Made by a program: the position numbers and the translations under genes. From contig JAOTOL010001638.1 in assembly GCA_034440575.1 (NCBI GenBank), forward strand, positions 3,085,001 through 3,149,000: 64,000 nucleotides of DNA. The letters are read 5' to 3'. Origin of the DNA: Imbricaverruca yamaguchii. Taxonomy: Eukaryota > Arthropoda > Thecostraca > Neoverrucidae. The notes under the pieces are model-generated. The model saw only the letters and a program-made list of their open reading frames with translations. It was not told where the DNA came from and did not search any database. Shown in pieces: positions 12,317 through 23,975 of the stretch; within the stretch, counting starts at the first letter, position 1, and each line of letters starts with the position of its first letter.

Positions 12317-13875
12317 ATGCCCGGCACATGCCTATCGTTGAAAATATGTAAATCTGCCTGTAACTTTGGCGTTGGGACCAATTAACATTTAGGAAATGGT
12401 TTCGCGCCCCGCCATGTCATGAATGGCGGGCGGTCGGCGACGGGTCGCGGGCCGCGCCACATTTGACGCTCCGAAGATAGTTCCAGAGGACCATGCAAAA
12501 GTAACAAAATGCGAAATGTATAGCTAAGTGGTACTGAAATTGACGTCTGAAGGCTAGTTAACTTTAACAAATGCAGTTCGTATCATATTTTATGGAGAAT
12601 ATCACAAAATGTAACTATTTTCTTTGTGCATACACTAGTGAGCATTCGATCTTGTTTGTCGCAGGTGCATATTTCAGAGTTCTTGAATAGCATTGGGAGG
12701 CTACCTGTTTGTTTTCTTTCTTTACTCGAAATCCCCGATGCCCGCATCGATATTGCGTTCGACGTCTACCGTAATTTGTTTTATGATAAGATGCAGTGTA
12801 GGACCAACACAACAGATCATCATTGGTTCCTATTTTACTGTTTCGCGCTTGTTGTAGATGATTCTTTTGAAAATCCGGCGTCATAAATGCATCAGCTATG
12901 CTGTATTATGTCACAGCGAAATTGGTTGTCTGATAAAAGCTGAAATAAATGCCGCAGTAAAATTCAGTCAGATACCATAGCACCACTACAGCGCCCATAA
13001 TGCATCAACGTTGATAACTAAGAAGCAAAGTTACGACGATGAATGCTCTTGACTCCTTGTCTATTGGGAATAAAGGTTTCAGTAAGACGGTAGTCAGACG
13101 GCAGAGATTGCAGTCTTACATCATCTTGTTTTCAGATCCCAACATCATTCTGCATAGAACAACAAGCCCGAACGCATGACCATATTTTGGCACTGGGCTC
13201 GGGGTTCTTGCAATATAAATGGCATTGTGTCCAAGATTTGCAAGCTAACTACATAGTCGGAGCAAGGACTTTCTTTTCATCCCTACGTGTATCACCCAAT
13301 TTGTAAAATAGCCAATGAAAAATGTCCTAATCACGACCTTTTCTTGTCACGAGAGATCGCAATTGTGCCAAGCAATACAAATGCATTCCGGTTTATGTTA
13401 CGGGCATGAACTCTTTTAGTTGTCAAAATCGACCATGTTTTGACAGAATTCTGAATGCAAAATTAAGCCAATTTGTGTTTTAGATTGTGATAGATAATTG
13501 TACGAACAACATTTTGACGTCGAAAGAATATATTAGTGGGAAGATTTTTAAATCATGACTTAGAAAAAGGTAGCGTGGTCAGGGGTTTAAACACTGATAT
13601 CCAAATAAATATTAAGTGACGTATTCCAAATCGTTGTTGTTTTCCCATTTGAACGAAATCCAATATTTCGCTTACCGTTTACCATACCTCAGATTTTGTT
13701 TTGTTCCTGACAAGGCCGCAAGACATAACGTCAAATATTCTATGACCCCTTACTTACCCTGAGCCGGATCGACCTAAGATTCGCAAAAGTGGATCCCAGG
13801 CCCGGAAAATCGTATGGATTGAATTTCACCAATATACGAAATGCCACAGTGTTGCCATTTTGCTAGTTTATCGTG
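12317..13875. other. Intronic spacer; nothing recognised
   Basis: AT-rich intron. Frames at 12615-12886 overlap on both strands without motifs. A small GC-rich patch at 12400-12470 has no clear role. Confidence 0.5.
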
Positions 13876-16700
13876 GACATAAAGACATAAAGACATAAAA
13901 GATTAGTGCAACTATGAGCCACAGGGGCCCTTCTTGGTTGCACTCTGTACACTGAACCAGTTGCCCACCAAATCTGCCAATCAGCCCTCCCTGTAATACT
14001 GAAAAGCAAGCCCTCTATTCTTATAATGATTGTCTATGCTGTTTTTAAAGATGTTCAATGTGGTGCTACTGACAATGTTTTCTGGCAGCTGGTTCCAGTG
14101 TTCCACTACCCTGTTGGTGAAGAAAGTTTGCCTTAACCTTGTTCTGCTGTGGTTAATTTTAATTTTGAATTTATGACCTCTAATTGCATCATTTCTGTTA
14201 AATTCAAACATTTCCCCAAGGTATCCCCTCTCCAGACCATTGACAAATTTAAAGACCTCGATGAGATCTCCTCTCAGCCTTCTATATCTAAGTGAAAACA
14301 TATTCAATTTCTTCAATCTTTCCTCGTATGCCAGGTTGCTTATGCCATTAACCATTTTTGTAGCCCTCTTTTGTACTCTCTCTAAAAGCCAACAATCTTT
14401 TTCATAGCTAGGAGACCAAGCTTGGATGCAGTATTCCAAATGTGGCCTGACGTATGCACAGTAAAGCTTCCTGATCACTTCCTCACTTCTGTATGATACA
14501 TTCCTATTTATTGCCCCGAGCATTCTCAGTGCCTTCTTCCTGGCTTCCTTGGTCTGTTCTGATGCCCCCAATTTTGTGTTTAGAATAACACCTAAATCCT
14601 TCTCCTGTTGAGTCACTGATAGCACTTGGCCACCCATCAAGTATGGAGCCTTCATATGCTGCTTACCTACATGCATGATTTTGCACTTATCAAAGTTAAA
14701 TTTCATTTGCCATTCTTCGGACCACTTCACAAGTTCGTCTAAGTCTTTTTGCAGCGAGATATGCTCATCCTGACCTGTTATTGCCCTAAAGACCTTCAAA
14801 TCATCTGCAAATTTCAAAACTTTACTCCTTAGGCCGCTTTCTATATTATTTACAAATATAATGAACAGTAATGGCCCTAGTACTGACCCCTGGGGGACTC
14901 CACTAAGAACATTTTGCCATGATGACTTTGTACCATTTAGCATCACTCTTTGCTGTCTATCTGAAAGCCACAACTCTATCCATTTTAAGATGCTACCTGC
15001 AATACCATGGGACTGAAGCTGTATCATTAACCGTTTATGGGGTACCTTGTCAAAGGCCTTACTAAAGTCAAGATATGCTACATCAACCTGATTTCCCTGA
15101 TCAAATTGTTCTGTGGCGAAGTTCAAAAAGTCCAAGAGGTTTGTGAGACACGATCGTCCTTTTCTAAATCCATGTTGAGTATCTTGAATCAACCTGCTAC
15201 CTTCCAGATAACTAACTATTCTATCCTTGATAATTGATTCGAGTACCTTGCAGACTAGGGATGTGAGACTTATTGGCCTATAGTTTTCAACTTTCCCTCT
15301 TTCTCCTTTCTTGAAAATAGGAACTACATTTGCCATTTTCCAATCGGTTGGAATTTCATTATGTGAAACTGATCTACAAAATATTATACTAAGTGGAAAT
15401 GCCAGTTCCTTTTCAGTTTCCCGCAACACCCTAGCATAAATATCATCAGGTCCTGCTGCCTTATTTGGCTTTATTTTCCTGATATGATTGTAAACAACAT
15501 CACTACCAATGAAATCAACATCATTTGTCAGATCCCATGTAACTGAACTATGGTGTACGGTCGGCAGATTGGTCATATCTTCCAATGTAAACACTGATTT
15601 GAACTGCTTGCTCAGCTCCTCAACCATCTCACTATCCTCACCCAATGTAGTCCCGTTTACTTCCAGTGGACCAATTGTGCTAGAAACTTTACTCAGCTTG
15701 TAGAAACTAAAGAACTTTTTACTGTCCCCATTACAGTTTCTAGCTAAATCCAGTTCCTTTGCTCGCTTTGCTGCTCTGGTTTTTTTGCTTCACAGTGTCT
15801 CTAGCTTTTCGATACGCCTTTAGATTAATGACATTTGAGGCTTCTTTAAAAACTCTAAATGCAGTTTTCTTAGCCCTAATTGCTTTTATCACGTCTGGTG
15901 TAAGCCATGCTGGCTTTCCTACCCTTCTTTTGCGTCTTTGCTTTTGGGGGACATGTCTAATCTGAGTTTCCTTTAAGTAAGATTTGAACTTTTCCCACAT
16001 TTCACAGGCATTTAAATTGGAGAATTCTTCTTCCCATCTGATGGCACTTAAAGCCACTTTCATGCCGTTAAAGTCTGCTCTGTTGAAATTTGGAACCTTT
16101 ACCAAATTATCCTTGATAATTTCCCCTACATGTGCCTTGAATCTAACTATGTTATGGTCACTTTTTCCCAGAGTTTCGCCTACAGTCAAGTCTTGAACCA
16201 AGTCACTTAAATCCGAGAATACAAGGTCCAAGAATGAACCATGCCTGGTAGGTTCCGATACAAACTGGTGTAAGAACAGGTCCTCTTCAAGGCATTTCCT
16301 GAACATTTTGCATGATGGGGAGCCAACACCAGCATTTTCATAACCTTTTAGATTAAAGTCACCGAGAATAAGGCACTTCCTCTTAAAGTTTCTACTGATT
16401 TCCTCACAAATCACCTTGTCAAGCTCCAGTTGCTGAGAATGTGGCAGGGTTCCTGATCGGTAGAAAGCTCCTATCCTAAGAGTATTGCTGTTGCCTTTTC
16501 CCACAGTGACATCAAGCCAAATGGACTCCACAGACACATTTTTATCCCCACCTGCTACTTTTTGAGAACTGAATAAGCTATTCACATAGAGCATTACACC
16601 ACCCCCTTTCATTGCTGGACCCCTATTGCACGAAAACATATTGTATCCCTGGATCTCATAGTCCTGTAAGTTATCTCCAAAATATCCTTTGGAACACCCC
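13876..16700 (-). pseudogene. LINE 2: 5'-truncated CR1-like retrotransposon, nearly intact endonuclease-RT ORF with one frameshift
   Basis: The better-preserved LINE, on the minus strand. The upstream reading (to about 15788) is an exonuclease/endonuclease-phosphatase domain with GDFNLKGYENAG and LGKSDHNIVRF; its first part is missing, so the element is 5' truncated near 16700. The downstream reading (to 13981) is a reverse transcriptase with [42 protein letters not shown] and FADDLKVF, then the AYVRPHLEYCIQAWSP C-terminal block. The two readings are split by one extra base near 15780-15787 next to a run of seven A, shown by comparison with LINE 1, where the frame is open. The 3' end carries repeats of atgtcttt at 13876-13900. 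Family role: target nicking and reverse transcription of its own RNA. It is probably inactive. Confidence 0.93.
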
Positions 16701-16941
16701 AATTGGTAACGACATGGATATATTGTTACATACAGGTCATGCGAACACATTCATGTGACAGTATATGGTCAAACCAGATCATTCAGGGTGCTTAGCATTG
16801 GCGGAGCTTCAATTCCCAGATGTTATTTTACATAGAAACTTCCGCGATTGCCATTCACAATTTCCCCCAACCATAACCTTCAAACAGAAAAGGTTGGGCG
16901 CTAAATGATCCACCATGGTCGATACGCTCTAAAACCCTAAT

Positions 16942-17060
<119 letters not shown>

Positions 17061-17168
17061 GCATACACTCAAACAAATGATGCTCTACAGGTCTCCAGCG
17101 CGAGGCCTTGTGAGAAGCTGTCACGTGCACACGGCCATGCCATTGTCACGACGCCAGCCGGCGAGCAC

Positions 17169-17319
17169 CTGGGTACGGCGTCTCCACGTAGAGTTCTTCG
17201 TTACGCTTGGCAGGAATCTCGAGAATGTCCCACTCGACACTCACGTAGTACTCTTTGAGGTCGATGCCGAAGTCGACAATGTTGCTGCCGGGCCGCTGCT
17301 CCATGTGCTTCAGGTCCAC
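17169..17319 (-). CDS. nAChR exon 6: loop F to loop C, no vicinal cysteines
   Basis: 151-nt exon reading VDLKHMEQRPGSNIV and continuing through SVEWDILEIPAKRNEE to YVETPYP. The acceptor is ccgccag|gtggac and the donor taccca g|gtgctc; phase 1 makes the Asp of PYPD with exon 7. In alpha subunits this stretch carries two adjacent Cys just before the EPYPD segment. Here the residues are ELYVETPYPD, two residues shorter and with no Cys. That makes the product a non-alpha subunit although the flanking residues look alpha-like. I see no second copy of this exon nearby that would restore the Cys pair. Confidence 0.94.
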
Positions 17320-18829
17320 CTGGCGGGGCACGTAGGGTAGCGATTACTGCTCTTTGGGTCACTGCCGACGCGATGTGCAGCAATACTTCTCGATCAGCTC
17401 TGAGTGTCCGCACTTCAATGCGTCTGATGATGATTCTTTCTATGCAGGGCTGTTGCTTTATATACTTTTGGGGGGAAAGTGCTCTCCCCTCTCCAATGTT
17501 GTCTTACCCGCCCCAATGATTTCAACTTTAACATGAAACCTTACGATGTGTCCCCTCCCCCAATCCATTTTAATCCACCCATTGCCTTCATGTATTATCC
17601 CCCCACACAATACATTTCAGAACTCAACGCCGGTGGTTCTACCACTGGGCTATCCCGATGATGTGGAGTGGTTCAGTGTATATTTTTCTTAGGAAACGCA
17701 GTCTATATAAACCACTCATTTGTTCGCAATATGTCAGGATGATGAAGTACTAATTCTATCAGCAAACAAAATGCACCCCGTTCCTCCTGTTCATTAACAC
17801 CCGCGATGGGAAGGAAGAAAACGTCATACCCCTCCTGCCTTTCTTTCGAAGCTACCTCACAGACGGTGAAGTAGTGTAATTACATTTTGTGACTGTGTCG
17901 TCCATTGCAAGACACATCGGATGCAAAGACGGTTGTATAAATCCGTTGGTAAATATTGGAACTGTGGGAGTGGAACGTGGGCGGGGCGTCGGCTGGCCGG
18001 CGCAGGTGTTCTGTCGGCACTGCGGGGTGACAGCGAGGCGTACCGTCCTAATCCGCGCCAGCCGGGCGGCGGCTGTTTACGATGTCATTAGGTCTATTGT
18101 GCAGGGAAATGATCGCCAATACGTTTGTCCGTGGGTCCGCTTTGTTGGTATTAAACTACACCACCGTGGGCGATATGCCGCATTTATTTCACTTTGTGCT
18201 TCCCAGGAAACTGAATGGGTTTGGTGACAGAATAGTGATTGTTGGATACGCAATGTTCACCGACAGATTTCTAAAATGTAGCTCATTCTATTGCACATAT
18301 ATTTACATGCAATTTATTACACTTGGCTTGGAAAATTTCAGTCGATCATGCTAGTGGTCTAGTGATATTGATTCTGCCTATATTGATCGGAAAATCTCGC
18401 TGCGAAATGTTCCAATCTTTTGACCAATATTGATATCGAGACCAGTAAAACATTTGTTTACCACCACGTCCTAATTCAAGTAATATATACATATCTTGAC
18501 ATTCCAAATGTAACCTCCCCATTTTCTGTTTGTAGGCATCATCCCAGGAAGCTACCAACCACGAATTCATGAAAATTTGATATACTTGACGTCAAGTGAA
18601 CAGAATGCATTTATTTTGGGTGTTTAGATTCATACTGCAGAGGGTTAACTACAGCATCAACATCTCCTTCAGGTTTTGTGTTCCTAGTTTCAATAAGTCC
18701 AGTGTTCTAAAGAGAGATCTGAATCCGCCTCTTCCTCTATCCGCTTCTCGCTATGCGTGAGGCCTCCTGCGCGGGTGTTAAAATACTGCCACGACTTGGA
18801 CGATACTCGTGTGCAGATCGAGAGGTCAT
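17320..18829. other. nAChR intron 5, left part; nothing recognised
   Basis: No exons, shared repeats or element ends seen. Short overlapping frames at 17889-18354 lack motifs. Confidence 0.5.
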
Positions 18830-19510
18830 TATGGCTGCTGTCCTGAGACTTCCAGCTAAGAAGGTCATTACTATCGGAGAAGTGTCCAGTGAAGCCATCA
18901 TTTCTCAGGAAGACTTCAGATAATGATGTAGTCACTTTCGGAAAGTATCCAGTTAAGCCATTACTACTGGGAAATGCATCAGTAGAATGTCTCCAGACAA
19001 TGAATCACCCACTGATACGGAAGTATCTTGGCAATAATGGCCTTACTGCTGGGCAGGTTCACGGGCAGTGCAGCTTACATTGCTGGGTAATGCTGCTATA
19101 CAATGAGGATTGTGGTTACCTAAAGAAGTGCCATGCCTGTACCTCCACTGCTGGTAAAACCGGAGCATTGCTAGTGTGGAATCTGTCCAGACAGTGAGGT
19201 ATTGACTATTGTGCAAGTCTGCAGGCATGGCATGGAGAGAGCTATTCCGAAATGTGTGGTTTTATCAGCCCATGTGTTGAATCCATCATTCCATGTATCC
19301 ACGTAATCCGTAAGCTTATGCAAAACTTGGAAATTATTTGTGTTCATTGGTAACGCCAAAAGCACAAAATATTCAATTATTGAGCGAGACCATCACTAGT
19401 GAGAGTCTCCAGACCGTGACCTTATCATGCTGGAAAAAATATTCAGACAGTGAGGTCCCCAGTTCTGGGAAGTTAGGAAAGTATTCAGGTCGTGAGGTAA
19501 TCTGTGCTGA
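18830..19510. repeat. Degenerate tandem repeat, period about 31-36 bp
   Basis: Variations on cattactgctgggaa, then gtatccagacagtgagg, recur from about 18830 to 19200 and again at about 19390-19500 (for example ccagttaagccattactact, ggccttactgctgggcag). Units are strongly diverged, so copy number is uncertain. Confidence 0.6.
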
Positions 19511-19956
19511 GGATGGGCGCAGACGCTGGTGTCCAATGTAGTACCCTGCCCCCACAGACGATAATGTTTTACGGCGGTCCGTGTAATATTTGTCCATGAT
19601 TGATGATGGGGCATCTGCCATTGTCGTCTGCAGTCTTTGATGGTCGGCCCTTCGTGGGTCGATAGAAACCTTCGCGACAGAGGCGCCGGGTGAAGCACAC
19701 GTACCCTCCAGCTCGATATTTTAACAAATGAGCCGCATAACTGAAACCAGATATCTGTGGAATATCAGCCGATAACATGCCTGATAAATTAATCAACATC
19801 AGATGGATAAATGAGCTGATCTGGTGTGTTAGAACAGCGCAACGTCGATATGCTAAGAAACCCGTGTGCACGTGTGTAGATTCTGAATACACTGTTTGCT
19901 CCACCTATATCGACCTATGCATGTCAGCCTTTCTCGTCTGATGTCTGGACGTGCTG

Positions 19957-21180
19957 CGGTGGCGCGTCACGTCTGCTAGTCAGCGGTGGCGCGTCACGTC
20001 TGCTAGTCAGCGCAGGCCGGGCGGTGTGACGCGTCACGTCTGCTAGTCAGCGCAGGCCGGGCGGTGTGACGCGTCACGTCTGCTAGTCAGCGCAGGCCGG
20101 GCGGTGTGACGCGTCACGTCTGCTAGTCAGCGCAGGCCGGGCGGTGTGACGCGTCACGTCTGCTAGTCAGCGCAGGCCGGGCGGTGTGACGCGTCACGTC
20201 TGTTAGTCAGCGCAGGCCGGGCGGTGCGACGCGTCACGTCTGCTAGTCAGCGCAGGCCGGGCGGTGTGACGCGTCACATCTGCTAGTCAGCGCAGGCCGG
20301 GCGGTGTGACGCGTCACGTCTGCTAGTCAGCGCAGGCCGGGCGGTGTGACGCGTCACATCTGCTAGTCAGCGCAGGCCGGGCGGTGTGACGCGTCACGCC
20401 TGCTAGTCAGCGGTGGCGCGTCACGTCTGCTAGTCAGCGCAGGCCGGGCGGTGTGACGCGTCACGTCTGTTAGTCAGCGCAGGCCGGGCGGTGTGACGCG
20501 TCACGTCTGCTAGTCAGCGCAGGCCGGGCGGTGTGACGCGTCACGTCTGCTAGTCAGCGCAGGTCGGGCGGTGTGACGCGTCACGTCTGTTAGTCAGCGC
20601 AGGCCGGGCGGTGTGACGCGTCACGTCTGCTAGTCAGCGCAGGCCGGGCGGTGTGACGCGTCACGTCTGCTAGTCAGCGCAGGCCGGGCGGTGTGACGCG
20701 TCACGTCTGCTAGTCAGCGCAGGCCGGGCGGTGTGACGCGTCACATCTGCTAGTCAGCGCAGGCCGGGCGGTGTGACGCGTCACGTCTACTAGTCAGCGC
20801 AGGCCGGGCGGTGTGACGCGTCACGTCTGTTAGTCAGCGCAGGTCGGGCGGTGTGACGCGTCACGTCTGCTAGTCAGCGCAGGCCGGGCGGTGTGACGCG
20901 TCACGTCTGCTAGTCAGCGCAGGCCGGGCGGTGTGACGCGTCACGTCTGCTAGTCAGCGCAGGCCGGGCGGTGTGACGCGTCACGTCTGCTAGTCAGCGC
21001 AGGCCGGGCGGTGTGACGCGTCACGTCTGCTAGTCAGCGCAGGCCGGGCGGTGTGACGCGTCACGTCTGCTAGTCAGCGCAGGCCGGGCGGTGTGACGCG
21101 TCACGTCTGCTAGTCAGCGCAGGTCGGGCGGTGTGACGCGTCACGTCTGCTAGTCAGCGCAGGCCGGGCGGTGCGACGTC
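19957..21180. repeat. 40-bp minisatellite, 28 full units plus 27-bp variants
   Basis: Unit of 40 bp running from cgcaggccggg through tgacgcgtcacg to ctagtcag. Two 27-bp short units (19957-20010) precede ten 40-mers (20011-20410). Another 27-bp unit (20411-20437) is followed by eighteen 40-mers to 21157 and a partial unit. Nearly every unit contains the perfect palindrome gtgacgcgtcac. Units differ by only one or two transitions, so the array is young or homogenised. It lies in nAChR intron 5 just left of a CA tract. Confidence 0.97.
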
Positions 21181-21310
21181 TCGCGCCTGCCCGCGGTCGT
21201 CCGTCTCGGCCGGGCGGCCAGATTTTGGCAGTGGGTGGCGGGGACCTATCGATCCCGGGCGAGATAGCAGTGGCAAGGGCCTCGTGGACCACACCAAGCC
21301 ATACTGACGG

Positions 21311-21580
<270 letters not shown>

Positions 21581-21966
21581 AAACACAAGAGACAGAGGGG
21601 CGAGAGAGAGATAAAGAGGGGAGGGTGGCCGCTCTCACAGAGCTGGCAGTCGGCTTCCGCACGCCGGAGATAGCGAACTAGACCGTTACAGAGACGGCCG
21701 GTGAAGGCGGGTAGAGCGGGAGAATATGGCGAAACGGGAAGAGGTGAGGGTGGAAGGATCTGCCGACCTTCACAGGATCGTCGGCTCCGACAATAGGCCG
21801 CCATAGTTCGACGTCCCTCTCCGTATATGTGCCTGTGGTGTGGACTAATATTCATCCTATTTGACAACAGATATTCGTCAATGTGTCCTCCCAATACCTG
21901 TCTACTGCCTGTCTCCAGGAGTCCCCATCGAGCGCGAACAAGCCTGCGACGTGACCTCCCACGCAC

Positions 21967-22147
21967 CTGGAATCCGTCGTAGGTCCAGCTGCCGAACTTC
22001 ATGAGGCAGCTCTGCTCATCGAACGGGAACCACTCGACGTCGATCTCGCACGACGACTTGTAGATGGCCGGCGGCTTCCAGACCACCTGGCCGTCGTACC
22101 GGAGCGTCGCCTTGGTCATCAGGGTCACCTCGTAGTTGCCGTCGGCG
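21967..22147 (-). CDS. nAChR exon 5: Cys-loop and loop B
   Basis: 181-nt exon encoding ADGNYEV through GSWTYDGFQ. It holds the signature Cys-loop: C153 and C167 separated by 13 residues, with the FPFD turn between them. Loop B (GSWTYDGF) follows. The acceptor is ctgcag|cgccgac and the donor ttccag|gtgcgt, a phase 0 end. The exon is markedly GC-rich against its AT-richer surroundings. It lies between the 40-bp minisatellite and CA tract on the left and a 12.4-kb intron full of repeats on the right. The alignment to the family is unambiguous. Confidence 0.96.
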
Positions 22148-23534
22148 CTGCAGGACGGACGGATAAGCGGCTGCAGTCATGGCGCTATAGTCGAGAGGTT
22201 TGGAGATGGCTGAGGTGGTAAGAGGGTAAGAGAATAGTTCCGTGCGTAGATGGAATGATACTGTGGCGCAGCTGAGAGCTGCTGGCTTGGAGAATGGCGG
22301 CTTTTTCGTGGGACGCAAACCGCTACTTTTTCCTCAGCACACAGTCTCGTCGGAGAAACAGTTTGGTAGAGCGAGGGGAAAACAGTATCGGGGAGAGCTC
22401 GTTTGGTACGGAGAGCGGAACGTTCCCGGGGAGGCGAGTTTGTTGTTCATTAGATGGGAGCAGTGCCAGTCGGAGGATGTGGTCGAGCAATTCAGATGCA
22501 CTCCTCGGGGGAGACACTCTCCGAGTAGTGTGGTGAGAATAAACGCCAGCCATCTGGAATGACACAGCAATGTATCACCGTGTTGTCTCTGGCCAGCGCC
22601 AGTGGGGCGGCACGACCGCACCAGACGAATAACAGACCGCTGAGTGGGACAACAGCACGCCACGATCGAAGCCGCCTGTGACAGTCTCACTGAGAACCGC
22701 CGGTCTCGGGGGCTATGTAGACACGCGGAGTGGCATTAAGGCTACCGTCCGGGCGAAGAGGAATGGTAGGCAGGCGACGTGAATACGCTGCCCCTGGAGA
22801 GCACCTGGTGGCAGGGCGGCCGGAACGATTGGTTGCCACGGCAGTAGATCTGCGAGGCTGTGAAGAGCAGGGCCACATCAGGATGGCCGTCTGGTATGAT
22901 GCTATTCGGTACGACGCTGAAATGGATAGAGGTGCCCGAACACAACCATAAAGCGACGTCCCCACCGTGTAGTATCTACGACGCAGACAGAGCCAATGCG
23001 GAAACGTCAAGCTCTTCCGCCGATGTGGACTCGGTCACCAGCACGCAGATGCGCTTGGCAGCAGTAGAGAGTGCGAAAAAAATGGCTGCAGAGAGATTAG
23101 CTTAATATGTCATCTTTGAAGAGGAAACTGGCGATAAGCAAGACTCGTAATTGCCGCGATGCTGTTAGCCCGTCACGATGTATGGTGGAACACGTTGAGA
23201 TCAAACAACCACGAACAAATGTTATATTGGCCTCCTTGGTCTTTAATATATTTCATTTCCTTCCAGAATTGCTCATGCCTGGTGTACTAAGCAGATTTGA
23301 TTGGACCCGAAGCACGACGGACTTGTAGTCCCATTAGCCTTCACTGTCGAACTTCGCTACTGGTCCTATAACCCTATGTAAGCGGATCGAGTAAGTTCGT
23401 AAAATTTTCATAGCACAGGCACAGTATGCATTTGTGCAGGGCTATGCAAGGGGAGAATCCGCTACCAGGGTGAGCAAAATGGAATATTGGCACCATCGTG
23501 GTGCCTTCGAGGTCTTGCGATTTTCCGTCGGCAC
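22148..23534. other. nAChR intron 4, left part; nothing recognised
   Basis: GC- and CpG-richer than the rest of the intron near exon 5. Several frames are open on both strands but none is recognised. Confidence 0.5.
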
Positions 23535-23975
23535 AAGCGACTGTCGGACAAGCGACTGTCGGACGACTGTCGAACAGAGACCTCGGACAGCGACTGTCGG
23601 ACAAGCGAGTGTCGGACAGCGACTGTCGGACAGCGACTGTCGGACAGCGACTGTCGAACAGGCGACTGTAGAACAAGCGACTGTCGAACAGGCGAGTGTC
23701 GAACGACTGTCGGACAGCGACTGTCGGACAGCGACTGTCGGACAGCGACTGTCGAACAGGCGACTGTAGAACAAGCGACTGTCGAACAGGCGAGTGTCGA
23801 ACGACTGTCGGACAGCGACTGTCGGACAGCGACTGTCGGACAGCGACTGTCGGACAGCGACTGTCGGACACAGCGACTGTCGAACACAGCGACTGTCGGA
23901 CACGGCGACTGTCGGACAACGACTGTCGGACAGGCGACTGTTGGACAAACGACCATCGGACAAACGACTGTCGGA
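23535..23975. repeat. 14-bp minisatellite with about 98-bp higher-order repeat
   Basis: Tandem variants of gcgactgtcggaca, including gaaca, gtagaac and gcgagtgtc forms. A longer block containing gactgtagaacaagcgactg and aggcgagtgtcgaacgactg occurs twice about 98 bp apart (23630-23710 and 23728-23810), so the array has second-order structure. Because 14 is not a multiple of 3, the array reads as a 14-residue cycle. It stays open for 100-228 codons in several frames on both strands; these are not regarded as genes. Confidence 0.93.

Noticed and set aside
19957..21180. CRISPR-like array of regularly spaced repeats
   Set aside because: Units are directly tandem with no unique spacers, and the context is a eukaryotic intron; it is a minisatellite.
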